Virus record (IMG/VR): IMGVR_UViG_3300013119_000806
Coordinates: 1 to 62,584 of that record
DNA length: 62,584 bases
Strand: one strand, 5' to 3'
Source of the DNA: a virus
The number at the start of each line of letters is the position of its first letter. The first letter of the stretch is position 1. This document shows, piece after piece, positions 21,687-30,935 of the stretch. The translations under genes and the position numbers were made by a program. Under the pieces are notes generated by a model that did no database searches, was not told the DNA's origin, and saw nothing but the letters and a program-made list of their open reading frames with translations.

Positions 21687-23915
21687 ATGTCTAAGGAAAC
21701 AGAGCTACTACAGACGCAGGGGTTGTTGAATAACATAGAATCTGCACCGCAACCTGCTGTTGTGCCTGGTCGTTCGTCTGTTGTCAACGACCTACAAGGG
21801 CAGGTAGTCAAATCCCGCCAGACCGATGCAGTCTCGGGCAAACGAGAGTTCCTAGCAGTTGTTTTGCGTGATGAGAATCGATTCCAAAAGACCGCTCCAC
21901 CGATTGGTTCTCCGCAACACATCGCTCCTGACTTCTTCGGGGCGGAGACAACGAAAGTCATAAAGGTGAAGGCGTCGATTCCAGAGATCCACATTGCCCT
22001 TCCATCCCCGGAAGATCAGAATGACCACATGGTTATTGGGTTGTATCCCACATTCGTCTGTGCCCCCGAAACCCTGTCGGGGAAAACACCAGCAGTAGGC
22101 GAAGTAATCCGTGTGTCCTTTGGCGACGTCGCCACCCAATCCAGTCCAACAATCGTCGGGCTGGCTACCAGCGGGAACAAGCAATCTGGTGCTGATGGGC
22201 AAGCACCCTGTAAAGACACTGCCAAAACAGCGATGCAAACAGTCCCACCCATAGGATCACCTCTCAATGTCTCCTCGTCTAGCGATGCCAAAACACCACA
22301 GGGTCCTTTGTCGGCAGATAAAGAAAAGAATATAAAAAGGGCGATTGAGGTGGCTCGTCAGGTCAAAGCAAAGAGCAGAGTAGACATACCTGTAGAGATA
22401 TTGTTGGCATTTATGTCAATCGAGAGCAAAGGAGACGCCTCGGCTATAAGATTCGAGCCTCACATCTTTGTGGGAAAAAGCCCACAATGGATGTCAGTCA
22501 CTGGGATGATCGACAAGACTACCACCCCAAAGAAGTTCGTACCGAGAAGAGGTGCTGGTATGAGGAAGATACATGGAAGGCGAGACGCTTGGGGTGAGAA
22601 GACGGCGGGAGTCCCCTACACTCGTCCGAAGAGGTCTCCCTATTATAGTAAAAAGACATCAGAGTCCAACAAGAGTGCGTTTGAGCATGCCTTGACTGTT
22701 GACCCATATTGGGCTGTATATGCGACTTCGTTCGGAACATATCAGGTTATGGGCTTCAATGTCTTGACTGATACGAACACGAAATATACAGGAAAGACCC
22801 CCAAGAAGTTCTATGAGGACTTTTTGTCCAATCCAGAACAGGTATCGGATGAGATGATGGTGAGTTGGATATCTAAGAAGCGTAGTTGGAGGAATACGGC
22901 AAAGCACCAGCGACGCCTGAGTCCGACAGAACTCAAAAAGTTGATTAAGTTATATAACGGCTCTGGGCAGGTTGACGCTTATTACTATCGAATAGGTGGG
23001 GGACTAAAAAAGGCATATGACCAGGCATTTTTGGATGTAGAGGCATACAGGCGGAAAGATGCTGTCGATAATCCACCACCCCCACCACCACTTAATCCCT
23101 CTCGTACAATAAGAGAGCACAAAAAGGCAGTGCGAGCATCAGAGCGATCTGAGAGAGATGCTCGCAGGTCTGAACAAGACGCCGACCAACTCGCTGCCGC
23201 CACATGTGCTGCTGGTGGGGTTTTACCTACCTCTTTGTCCTCTTCTTCTGCTCCGGACCTTAAGAATGTCCGAGGTGGCGAGCGACCAAACAATCACTCA
23301 AATACAGACAATGTTGCATGCGGTCAATCCGCTCGACTTGGGGATAGTTCTTCGACAACAAATAAGAAAGATCCAAAAACTGGCAAACTACATGAAACTG
23401 ACGAGGCGTTCAGGAAGGGTAAATCGCTAGGAGAGGTTCAGATAAGAAAGATCAAGACGAAGGGGAGAAAGGCCCATAACTTCGTGTTAGAGGTCGATGG
23501 AATATTCCCATCAGACTTGGTAGAAAAGATGATTTCTTCTGCTAAATCTGATGGTATTAATTTGCAAATCAATAGTGGCTTTCGCACAAATAGAAAACAG
23601 AAACAACTTTACGACAAATTCAAGCGCACAGGTTCCCCACCAACAGCGAGACCTGGTAGAAGTAAGCACCAGTCTGGAACTGCCGTAGATTTCCAAACTG
23701 GCGGCGGAACAAGCCCGGCGTATTTCTGGCTAGTAAGGAATGCGATAAACTTCGGTTTTGTTAGGACAGTGAAGAAAGAGACTTGGCATTGGGTGTACTT
23801 GCCTAATATCAATGACACGTTCAAATATGTCCCACGGAGTCACACAGAGGGCAAGGGCGCTTGGCCATCATTTGTAAAAGACACTAATAAAGTAACTGGG
23901 AAAAAGAATGGCTAA
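21687..23915 (+). CDS. Baseplate hub-type lysin: N-acetylmuramidase plus VanY peptidase domains, 742 aa
   Basis: Residues 60-165 look like an OB-type hub domain (HMVIGLYPTFVCAPETLSGK, VIRVSFGDVATQSSPTIVGL). About 221-455 resemble the N-acetylmuramidase (DUF3380) fold: VEILLAFMSIESKG with the likely catalytic E near 246, FEPHIFVGKSP, and TSFGTYQVMGFNV, then KLIKLYNGSGQVDAYYYRI. A proline-rich and charged linker (455-560) follows. About 600-705 form a VanY/M15 D,D-carboxypeptidase domain: INSGFRTNRKQKQLYDKF, SKHQSGTAVDFQ and TWHWVYLP hold the zinc ligands. It is the first gene of the baseplate block, so it probably opens the peptidoglycan during DNA entry, acting as T4 gp5 does. The fusion of two cutting domains is notable. 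Confidence 0.82.
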   Translation: MSKETELLQTQGLLNNIESAPQPAVVPGRSSVVNDLQGQVVKSRQTDAVSGKREFLAVVLRDENRFQKTAPPIGSPQHIAPDFFGAETTKVIKVKASIPEIHIALPSPEDQNDHMVIGLYPTFVCAPETLSGKTPAVGEVIRVSFGDVATQSSPTIVGLATSGNKQSGADGQAPCKDTAKTAMQTVPPIGSPLNVSSSSDAKTPQGPLSADKEKNIKRAIEVARQVKAKSRVDIPVEILLAFMSIESKGDASAIRFEPHIFVGKSPQWMSVTGMIDKTTTPKKFVPRRGAGMRKIHGRRDAWGEKTAGVPYTRPKRSPYYSKKTSESNKSAFEHALTVDPYWAVYATSFGTYQVMGFNVLTDTNTKYTGKTPKKFYEDFLSNPEQVSDEMMVSWISKKRSWRNTAKHQRRLSPTELKKLIKLYNGSGQVDAYYYRIGGGLKKAYDQAFLDVEAYRRKDAVDNPPPPPPLNPSRTIREHKKAVRASERSERDARRSEQDADQLAAATCAAGGVLPTSLSSSSAPDLKNVRGGERPNNHSNTDNVACGQSARLGDSSSTTNKKDPKTGKLHETDEAFRKGKSLGEVQIRKIKTKGRKAHNFVLEVDGIFPSDLVEKMISSAKSDGINLQINSGFRTNRKQKQLYDKFKRTGSPPTARPGRSKHQSGTAVDFQTGGGTSPAYFWLVRNAINFGFVRTVKKETWHWVYLPNINDTFKYVPRSHTEGKGAWPSFVKDTNKVTGKKNG

Positions 23916-24828
23916 AATAAAAGCAGTTATACGCACGGGAATACCTGAGAAGAAGCGAAAGCACAGAGATAGGCTTGGGTCTCCTGATGCTGTCGGCGGC
24001 GGTATGTTCCAGGACAAGATACTGGAATCTCATCCAAACTACAACACCGCCGCATCGGAGCAGGTAATTGAGGGCGAGAATAATACCTATATCGTACTGG
24101 GTCGAGATCGCCCGGCGGGCTTCTCTTCTGGTTACGGAGGCAAGGGAGACACGCACGCAGGACGAATAGATATAATAGCGGGAATGCAAGGTATGAACGC
24201 CGCAGAAGAGAACGCAAATGGCGAGACCCTTTTCACAGATCCTTGCATGTTCAGGGACGCAGCCAGGATATACATAAGCCAAAAGACGGATGTAGATGAG
24301 AGCTTCAAAATACATACGGGCAGGATAGGCGAAGCAAAAACGAAGTCAGCGATTGCCCTAAAAGCTGATGGTGTTCGAATTATCGGGCGAGAAGGAATAA
24401 AGTTGGTCACAGGAACAGATAAGTTTAATTCCCAAGGGGTTAAAATACAGGGCATATCAGGAATAGACCTGATCGCAGGAAACCTAGGTGATGAATTGGA
24501 ACCTATTCCTCGTGGCAAGAAATTGACATCAGCACTAGAAGACATGGTAAAGCTTGTATCCTCGTTGAGTGACATCGTCACTAATCTAACAACCAACCAA
24601 GCAAAATTGATCACAGCATTGTCAACACATACCCACATGATGACTCCTGTCGGAATAGCCTCCCCGTCTCCTGACTTCGCACCGTCTGCCACCCTGCGCC
24701 TCGTGGAGACAGCCACGATCATAGGTAAGTTGGCGGCATATAAGGCTAATTGTGCCACCCACAAGATGAATCACTACAACCCGATTGGCAAGAGATACAT
24801 AAACTCTCGCTACAATAGCACGAATTGA
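23908..24828 (+). CDS. Virion structural protein, probably baseplate hub or spike, 306 aa
   Basis: The ATG overlaps the preceding stop. The N-terminal 90 residues are Gly-rich (RDRPAGFSSGYGGKGDTHAG); the middle has beta repeats of the type IKLVTGTDKFNSQGVKIQG and GIDLIAGNLGDELEPI. The C-terminal helix (LSDIVTNLTTNQAKLITALSTHTHMM) carries an HTHMM segment. Beta repeats like these occur in the spike of contractile tails. I have not seen a decisive motif. The position after the lysin supports a hub or spike role. Confidence 0.5.
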   Translation: MAKIKAVIRTGIPEKKRKHRDRLGSPDAVGGGMFQDKILESHPNYNTAASEQVIEGENNTYIVLGRDRPAGFSSGYGGKGDTHAGRIDIIAGMQGMNAAEENANGETLFTDPCMFRDAARIYISQKTDVDESFKIHTGRIGEAKTKSAIALKADGVRIIGREGIKLVTGTDKFNSQGVKIQGISGIDLIAGNLGDELEPIPRGKKLTSALEDMVKLVSSLSDIVTNLTTNQAKLITALSTHTHMMTPVGIASPSPDFAPSATLRLVETATIIGKLAAYKANCATHKMNHYNPIGKRYINSRYNSTN

Positions 24829-24834
24829 CATAAA

Positions 24835-27800
24835 ATGACATATAATTTATCAAACTGGATAGAAAATGTGGATATACCACAAGGGGATACTCGCCCTGCC
24901 TGGTCTGTGTACTACAACAGTCAAGACAAGCATCATTATGCTGTGAGGTTGTCCCCATATCCAATAAGAGAAGATCTTCACGAGTCGGACCTGCACACCG
25001 TCTATGCAGATCGGTTTGGCCATCTTGCGCTGTGGGAGATAATGGATAAGTTTTTCCCCGACAAGAATTACGATGATGATGAGATGTTCGCACAAGGGAA
25101 CCTGGTGCAGTGGGGCGATGTAGATGTAGCTGAGAAGATGTCATATGAGTGGTTCCGTCCGCTTGTGCCGAATAGTAAATATTTGTTCTGCCTGAGAGTT
25201 AGTCCGCACTTTATGAGGAATGTGATGTTCGCTCCTGAGTCAAACACAGGTGAGGCTCCACCCAGGGAAGACCCAGTCCAAGACGCAGCAAATCGCAGGC
25301 AGACAAGGAGACAAGAGCTTGACAACCAAACTGAACAAGCGGTCAATCAGGTCAAAAAGACACAAAGGGGAGAGAGCGAAGCGCTGTCGCGTGTCAAGGT
25401 GGTCATCAAGCTTGATGAACTATCCTCTAAAATAAAGGACATGACACCAGTACTCAGGAGCTATAGCAAGGCGATACGAAAAAGCCAACTAAAACCAGAA
25501 GATATTGGAGGATTAGACCTGGCGAAGGAGGTGTTGAGACTCAAGACCACCGAGAAGCAAATACAGAAACTTCTTGTATCTAATAATATATTGTTTGATA
25601 AGAATGCCTGGAAACCAAGCGACATAATCGAAATGACTTTCGATACAAATTATGAACTAATCCACTTTACCTTCAATGACGGATCAGGACAAACGGGCGT
25701 AGAGCCACCGACTGATCTTCCTGCGGGCAGTGCCGAGCCTGGAGATGAATCGCTCCCAGTCTCGCAAAACCCGTCAGCACCAGGGCGCACCGAGCGTGTT
25801 GATGCGATCTACTATAATGGCTTCGGACGGAGAGATATTCCAGGCGCGACCGCGCCAGTCTTTATTCCAAAAGACTTTTCAGAGGAAGAAGAAAAGGCAT
25901 ATTTGAGGCCACCCGGCGATGACAACCGTCTTCTTCGTAGAGTTAGAAAGGCGACAGTTCTCCGTCGAAAAAGAGATGTGTTTAAGAGGTGGAACTCTAG
26001 AACATTTAGTTTGTTGGCAAACATAAATAAGATAACGAAACAGAAAAGTAGTCTGCCTGATTCACTAGAGCCTTGGACAGAGTTCTTGCCTAAGTGTGTT
26101 TATCCAAACCCATGTGCTTTCCCAGAGAAAATAGAGGCTAAAAAACACACAGCAACCCAAGCAACCCCGACGACTGGCAATCCCAACGAACTGGTTGCCT
26201 ACAATATTGACGGCTCAATAAGGTCCCTGGACGCCAAGGCAGTCAAAACAACTAACGAGACAAACAAACAGAGGAAAGCGACTCCTGACCCGATGAGGGA
26301 GAAGTTAGCTGCTGCAAGGGCGAAAGCGACAAATGTAGTTGCCGATCCAATTTTGGGGTGTGATAATGACATTTCGGAACTGATAAGAGATCTGTCAGAT
26401 CTATACTCCATGGTACTAGATCGTGTCCCATTCTCAGAGTTGATGGCTCAGGCTGCTAACGATATAAAGAAGGACATGAAGTCTCAAGTTGCCTCAGCCG
26501 GGGAGAACTTGACGAACGGAGTAACGGCGGAACTAGATCGAATACTTAAAGAGGTTGAGTGTGCCACAGATATAATATCTGGCGAGTTAGAATCCAAGGT
26601 GTTGAGCGCTATCCCTGGCTACATCAAAGATGTCCCAGGTGTAGATGAGTTATTATCACAATTTGATCTAAATCCCATGCAGTTTGATTTCTCATCTATC
26701 GACATAACGAGTATGCTATCCTTTATCCAAGATGCTATCGAGAAGATAATCATCGAGACCATAGAGGAGATATTAACGACCCTAGTAACAGATGCGATTA
26801 AGTCGCTTTGTGACGCAGCCCAATCGGTAGACCTTGACGGACTCAAAGACAATTTCCCACTAGATAGTCCCCTTCTGAAGGTTGCCTTTGGCGCTGTGCC
26901 GCTGTCTTCGTTGGTCGACGAAGAGGCAATCAAAGACTTGGCCGAGCAAGCAGGGATTGACCCGGATAAAATCCAAGATATAAACGACCGAATATCTTCA
27001 CTTACAAACCCCGAAGAACTGAAATCCCTCTTGTATGGAGAGGCGTCCCTTGCTCTCACTGACCGCTTGTTTGACTTGGTTGATGGCGTCACCTCTACTG
27101 ATTTGGCATCCTATTTGGATGCGGTTGGCAGGAGAATACCAAAGTCAACCATGGACAACGCCTTCATACCACCTGCCCCGTTCATGTGTTTGGATGATGA
27201 ATACCTCGAAGCCGCCGGCATAATGAAGGACCTGCTCGGAGCCGGCTCCGTCGCACAGGCAAAGTCTGGGCTAGAAAGAAATAAAGATAGACTAAAATCA
27301 ATATGCGCTGCGATGAGCGGCCAGGCGATAAAAGATGCACAAGACAAAATAAACAATCTCCCAGCACCAAAGAGCGTAATGGATGAAATAGCAGCCATCA
27401 AGAGATCGGCAGATGCAAGCATGATAGGTTTGTTGGATGGTCCATTGGGGGCATTTACGAACCCATTTGAACAGTCTTGGGGGTCGGCTCCCGACTGGAA
27501 TGGAAACTTGCGCCTTTATACGAACGAATCAGAGTATCCGTCCATCAAGGGTGACACTGAGAACCTATCTCGCTATAGGTTGGGAAAGATGGCGTTGTCA
27601 GTCTACGTGGGAGAGGAGGATGTTACATATAGGATCAGCTTGCGAGCAGGACCAACCAGACCTGCTCGCATAGAGTTCCACAGGTCGATGAGTTGGTCGC
27701 AAAAGATACACCAAGAGCCATCCAGGACAGCAACGCCGGCTGATATCATTCAGATAAACAGAGATTTTAAAGCTCATCTTGATTCTTATGATGCTGTCAC

Positions 27801-28719
27801 AGCAAGTACGATAAAGTGGCTTATGTGGACGGCATACAGCAAAGAGGAATACAGGGGGGACCGAGAAACACATTCGTCATCTATACGAGAAACCCTAGGA
27901 GACATATTGGGTGCAATTGGCAAGGAGGGACAAACACCTCTAAGGGATATGGGAAAAGATACTGACGCAATGTTCCATAAAGCCTTGTTTATGTCTTTAT
28001 ATGGGCATATTCTTCCATTCTTGACATCACTCTTTTATTCCACGATGTGGAGGAGGACTGCGCTGTTGAATATTCCTAGTTGGGGCAAAAACGATGAAGT
28101 GGTGAACCGATTAGTCACAAACTATCTCTACACTCTTTTGATGGGTCTGCCGGGTCAACCAGCCGTGTGGCAAAATGTCATAGACTTCGCTGAACAATAT
28201 GGTGGGACACTCAAACAAAACTACACCAGGACTGCAACCTTTGGGGAGAGTCTAGCAGACCCAACACTCAGGAACGACCTGTTGAACAATGCAGAATTTA
28301 TCTACTTCAAGATGAAGCAAGACAAAGAAATAATAAAGAGTTTTGCTAACAAAGATGAGAGCACTGACGAGTGGTCTAAAAAGGACTTCTTGAAGGGAAT
28401 CTTGTCTACGACATTAAATATGGTTGTGGGGGCAAAAAACAGAAGCACCACCCTGGAGACTATGATGAGCGAGAAAGTAGACGGATCTCTAGGTGTGCTT
28501 GATTTCCAAACCCAAATACCAGCGGAGGCACTTGTTGCTCTTTATATAATCCAAACATTCCATGATAGTAATGGGTGGAGACAGGTGACTTACATACCGT
28601 CTGCTGCTGGTGAAGTGGCGGGTAGGAACCCTGTCGTCGACATCAATTATCGAAATTTTAGAAGAAGTACGGAGAAACTACTTATAGAGAGCCGAGCAGA
28701 CCAGGAGGAAGACGAATGA
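24835..28719 (+). CDS. Large virion protein, 1294 aa
   Basis: Not recognised. The N-terminal 240 residues mix strands and charged helices. There is a low-complexity region at about 140-180, a proline-rich stretch (285-310), and a highly charged region (350-480) with Lys/Arg. A helical region (570-820) with hydrophobic stretches follows: FDFSSIDITSMLSFIQDAIEKIIIETIEEILTTL in outline, but no clear membrane segment. The last 500 residues are more globular. It precedes the gp25 gene with an ATGA overlap, so it is probably a baseplate component; tail tube, tape measure and hub remain open. No tape-measure-like heptad dominance was seen. Confidence 0.5.
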   Translation: MTYNLSNWIENVDIPQGDTRPAWSVYYNSQDKHHYAVRLSPYPIREDLHESDLHTVYADRFGHLALWEIMDKFFPDKNYDDDEMFAQGNLVQWGDVDVAEKMSYEWFRPLVPNSKYLFCLRVSPHFMRNVMFAPESNTGEAPPREDPVQDAANRRQTRRQELDNQTEQAVNQVKKTQRGESEALSRVKVVIKLDELSSKIKDMTPVLRSYSKAIRKSQLKPEDIGGLDLAKEVLRLKTTEKQIQKLLVSNNILFDKNAWKPSDIIEMTFDTNYELIHFTFNDGSGQTGVEPPTDLPAGSAEPGDESLPVSQNPSAPGRTERVDAIYYNGFGRRDIPGATAPVFIPKDFSEEEEKAYLRPPGDDNRLLRRVRKATVLRRKRDVFKRWNSRTFSLLANINKITKQKSSLPDSLEPWTEFLPKCVYPNPCAFPEKIEAKKHTATQATPTTGNPNELVAYNIDGSIRSLDAKAVKTTNETNKQRKATPDPMREKLAAARAKATNVVADPILGCDNDISELIRDLSDLYSMVLDRVPFSELMAQAANDIKKDMKSQVASAGENLTNGVTAELDRILKEVECATDIISGELESKVLSAIPGYIKDVPGVDELLSQFDLNPMQFDFSSIDITSMLSFIQDAIEKIIIETIEEILTTLVTDAIKSLCDAAQSVDLDGLKDNFPLDSPLLKVAFGAVPLSSLVDEEAIKDLAEQAGIDPDKIQDINDRISSLTNPEELKSLLYGEASLALTDRLFDLVDGVTSTDLASYLDAVGRRIPKSTMDNAFIPPAPFMCLDDEYLEAAGIMKDLLGAGSVAQAKSGLERNKDRLKSICAAMSGQAIKDAQDKINNLPAPKSVMDEIAAIKRSADASMIGLLDGPLGAFTNPFEQSWGSAPDWNGNLRLYTNESEYPSIKGDTENLSRYRLGKMALSVYVGEEDVTYRISLRAGPTRPARIEFHRSMSWSQKIHQEPSRTATPADIIQINRDFKAHLDSYDAVTASTIKWLMWTAYSKEEYRGDRETHSSSIRETLGDILGAIGKEGQTPLRDMGKDTDAMFHKALFMSLYGHILPFLTSLFYSTMWRRTALLNIPSWGKNDEVVNRLVTNYLYTLLMGLPGQPAVWQNVIDFAEQYGGTLKQNYTRTATFGESLADPTLRNDLLNNAEFIYFKMKQDKEIIKSFANKDESTDEWSKKDFLKGILSTTLNMVVGAKNRSTTLETMMSEKVDGSLGVLDFQTQIPAEALVALYIIQTFHDSNGWRQVTYIPSAAGEVAGRNPVVDINYRNFRRSTEKLLIESRADQEEDE

Positions 28720-29117
28720 CTAGCAAGTCGGGAATTTCAGTGAAACTACCACTAATCTATGACGGGATAGATGGACCATACCAACTAAACAAAACAGCGA
28801 AGTCGGCGATACAGCAGAATCTCAAAAACCTCATACTGACGAACCCGGGAGAGAGAATGATGGACCCGTCGTTCGGCGTTGGTTTGAGAGCTTTCTTGTT
28901 CGAGCAGATAGGAAACGAGACTTATGCAAAAATAGCAGACCGAGTGCGAAAGCAGATACAGGCGTACATGCCGTTCATAAATGTGCGGGGGTTATATTTT
29001 GACGATAATAATACAGATAGGGAAATCTCCACTAATGAGGTGAGGGTTGCGTTGGCATATAACATCGCACCCCTAGATATAAATGATACTTTATCAATAA
29101 CCACGCTTCTAAACTAA
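28716..29117 (+). CDS. 25: Baseplate wedge protein, GPW/gp25 family, 133 aa
   Basis: A small protein at the baseplate rim of contractile tails, shared with T4 gp25 and type VI secretion TssE. The hallmark segment NLILTNPGERMMDPSFGVGLRAFLFEQ in outline, with NPGER near 47-51 and P-x-F-G-V-G-L, is clearly present. The C terminus is strands ending in DTLSITTLLN. The length is right for the family. The start overlaps the preceding stop as ATGA. The next gene is the gp6-type wedge, matching the usual 25-6 gene partnership. Confidence 0.92.
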   Translation: MTSKSGISVKLPLIYDGIDGPYQLNKTAKSAIQQNLKNLILTNPGERMMDPSFGVGLRAFLFEQIGNETYAKIADRVRKQIQAYMPFINVRGLYFDDNNTDREISTNEVRVALAYNIAPLDINDTLSITTLLN

Positions 29118-29147
29118 CTATTGTAACCAAGAGGGAAATCTTACAAG

Positions 29148-30935
29148 ATGGCAAAGAGACCAATCAGTTATACAAGTCGTGACTTTGAGACAATCAAAGC
29201 ATCCTTAGTTGACTATGCAAAGCGATATTACAGCGAGAGTTACAAGGACTTCAATGAGGCTTCTTTCGGCTCACTCATGTTGGATACTACAGCCTATGTT
29301 GGCGATATCTTGTCGTTCTATTTGGATTACCAGACTAATGAAAGTTTCCTCGACTCAGCAATAGAGAAGGCGAACATAGAGCGAGTAGGGAAGCAGATGG
29401 GATATAAAACGACGGGGTCCCCTTCCTCAACTGGCGTGATCGCATTTTATGCTGTAATCCCCTCGACTGCCTCTGGGACTCCGGACATGAATTACCTCCC
29501 TGTGTTGTCAAAGGACTCAGCCATAGCTTCTGACACTGGTGCAAACTATCTCCTCCTAGAAAATCTTGACTTTTCGAACCAAGACAATGAGGTTGTTGTT
29601 GCAAAGGTAAATGACAATACAGGTCAACCGACACACTTTGCGGTCAAGGCATACGGGAAAGTGATCTCTGGTGAATTGAGAGCAGAGACATTCACTGTTG
29701 GAGAATTTGAGAGGTTCAAGAAATTAGAATTAGAGACCCCCAACATTTCAGAGATAGTGAAGGTGGTCGACACCGATGGTCGTGAATATATAGAGGTGCC
29801 TTATTTGTCTCAAGATGTAGTATACTCGCAGGTGATAAACTCTGATACAACTACTCGAAATGAATCACCCTATTTGCTCAAGGCTCGTCCTGCTCCTCGC
29901 CGCTTTACCCTTGATTATGTTGACGATATAGCAACTTTGCAATTTGGCTTCGGATCACCAGAGAATGAAACAGTAGATTTAGTTGCAGATCCTTCTGATG
30001 TGGTTTTGCAGTTACATGGAAGAGATTTTGTCGCTGATGAGTCATTTGATCCTTCGAAGATGCTTGAGACTGACAAATTCGGAATAGCACCATCCAACAC
30101 TACTATCACTGTTGTTACAAGATCAAACACAGTAGACAATGTAAATGCCTCTGTCGGAGCAATAAGAACCCCAGTGTCCATAGACGTTACATTTGCAGAT
30201 GCGAGCCTCCTAAACGCTTCTATACAGCAAGAGGTAATCAGTTCAATTGAGTGTTTTAATGAGGAGCCTATTCTCGGTGATGTTTCGACCATCACACCTT
30301 CAGAGATGAGGATACGTGCTTATGACTCTTATGCAACGCAGAACAGAGCAGTTACGAAGCAAGATTATGCCTCAATCGCTTATCGTATGCCATCTAAATT
30401 CGGGGCAATAAAAAGAATAAACATAGCACAAGACAGGGATGCGTTCAAACGGAATTTGAACCTCTTTGTTTTGTCGGAAGATTCAGCGGGCAACCTAACA
30501 ACAGCGAACAACACAATAAAGAACAATTTAAAAACTTGGCTTATAAACTACAAGATGATCAACGACACTATCGATATTCTAGATGGCAAGATAATAAATC
30601 TCCAAATAGATTATGAGGTTGAGTCTGATTTCGATGTCAATAAGCATGACCTGTTGGCAAGATGTAACGAGGCGATAGAGAAGAAGTTCAACTCCAAGAT
30701 GAACCTGGGAGAGAGGTTTTATATATCGGATATTTACCTAGTATTGAATTCTGTCCCGGGCGTGATTGACACCACTGAGGTTGCTGTTCTTCCCAAGCGT
30801 TCTGCTGGATATAGTCAATATCCATTTTTGATTTCCGAGCACCTATCTAACGACGGGCGATCAATTAAAGCCCCGGAGAATGCTGTATTTGAGATCAAGA
30901 ATTTTGAAGCGGACATATCAGGAGTAATCAACTAA
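29148..30935 (+). CDS. 6: Baseplate wedge protein, T4 gp6/baseplate J-like, 595 aa
   Basis: The N terminus SYTSRDFETIKASLVDYAKR and then DFNEASFGSLMLDTTAYVGDILSFYLDYQTNESFL are typical of gp6 of T4-like phages. Later segments such as YDSYATQNRAVTKQDYASIAYRMPSKFGAI, and the C-terminal ISDIYLVLNSVPGVIDTTEV, fit the baseplate J-like core. gp6 dimers make the ring that holds the six wedges together. It follows gp25 directly, with the ribosome site AAGAGGG and ATG. Confidence 0.9.
   Translation: MAKRPISYTSRDFETIKASLVDYAKRYYSESYKDFNEASFGSLMLDTTAYVGDILSFYLDYQTNESFLDSAIEKANIERVGKQMGYKTTGSPSSTGVIAFYAVIPSTASGTPDMNYLPVLSKDSAIASDTGANYLLLENLDFSNQDNEVVVAKVNDNTGQPTHFAVKAYGKVISGELRAETFTVGEFERFKKLELETPNISEIVKVVDTDGREYIEVPYLSQDVVYSQVINSDTTTRNESPYLLKARPAPRRFTLDYVDDIATLQFGFGSPENETVDLVADPSDVVLQLHGRDFVADESFDPSKMLETDKFGIAPSNTTITVVTRSNTVDNVNASVGAIRTPVSIDVTFADASLLNASIQQEVISSIECFNEEPILGDVSTITPSEMRIRAYDSYATQNRAVTKQDYASIAYRMPSKFGAIKRINIAQDRDAFKRNLNLFVLSEDSAGNLTTANNTIKNNLKTWLINYKMINDTIDILDGKIINLQIDYEVESDFDVNKHDLLARCNEAIEKKFNSKMNLGERFYISDIYLVLNSVPGVIDTTEVAVLPKRSAGYSQYPFLISEHLSNDGRSIKAPENAVFEIKNFEADISGVIN

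Noticed and set aside
30401-30428. GGCAATAAAAAGAATAAACA as another copy of the GGCAACAAAA motif
   Set aside because: It differs in the CAACA core and could be chance in an AT-rich stretch. It was not counted.
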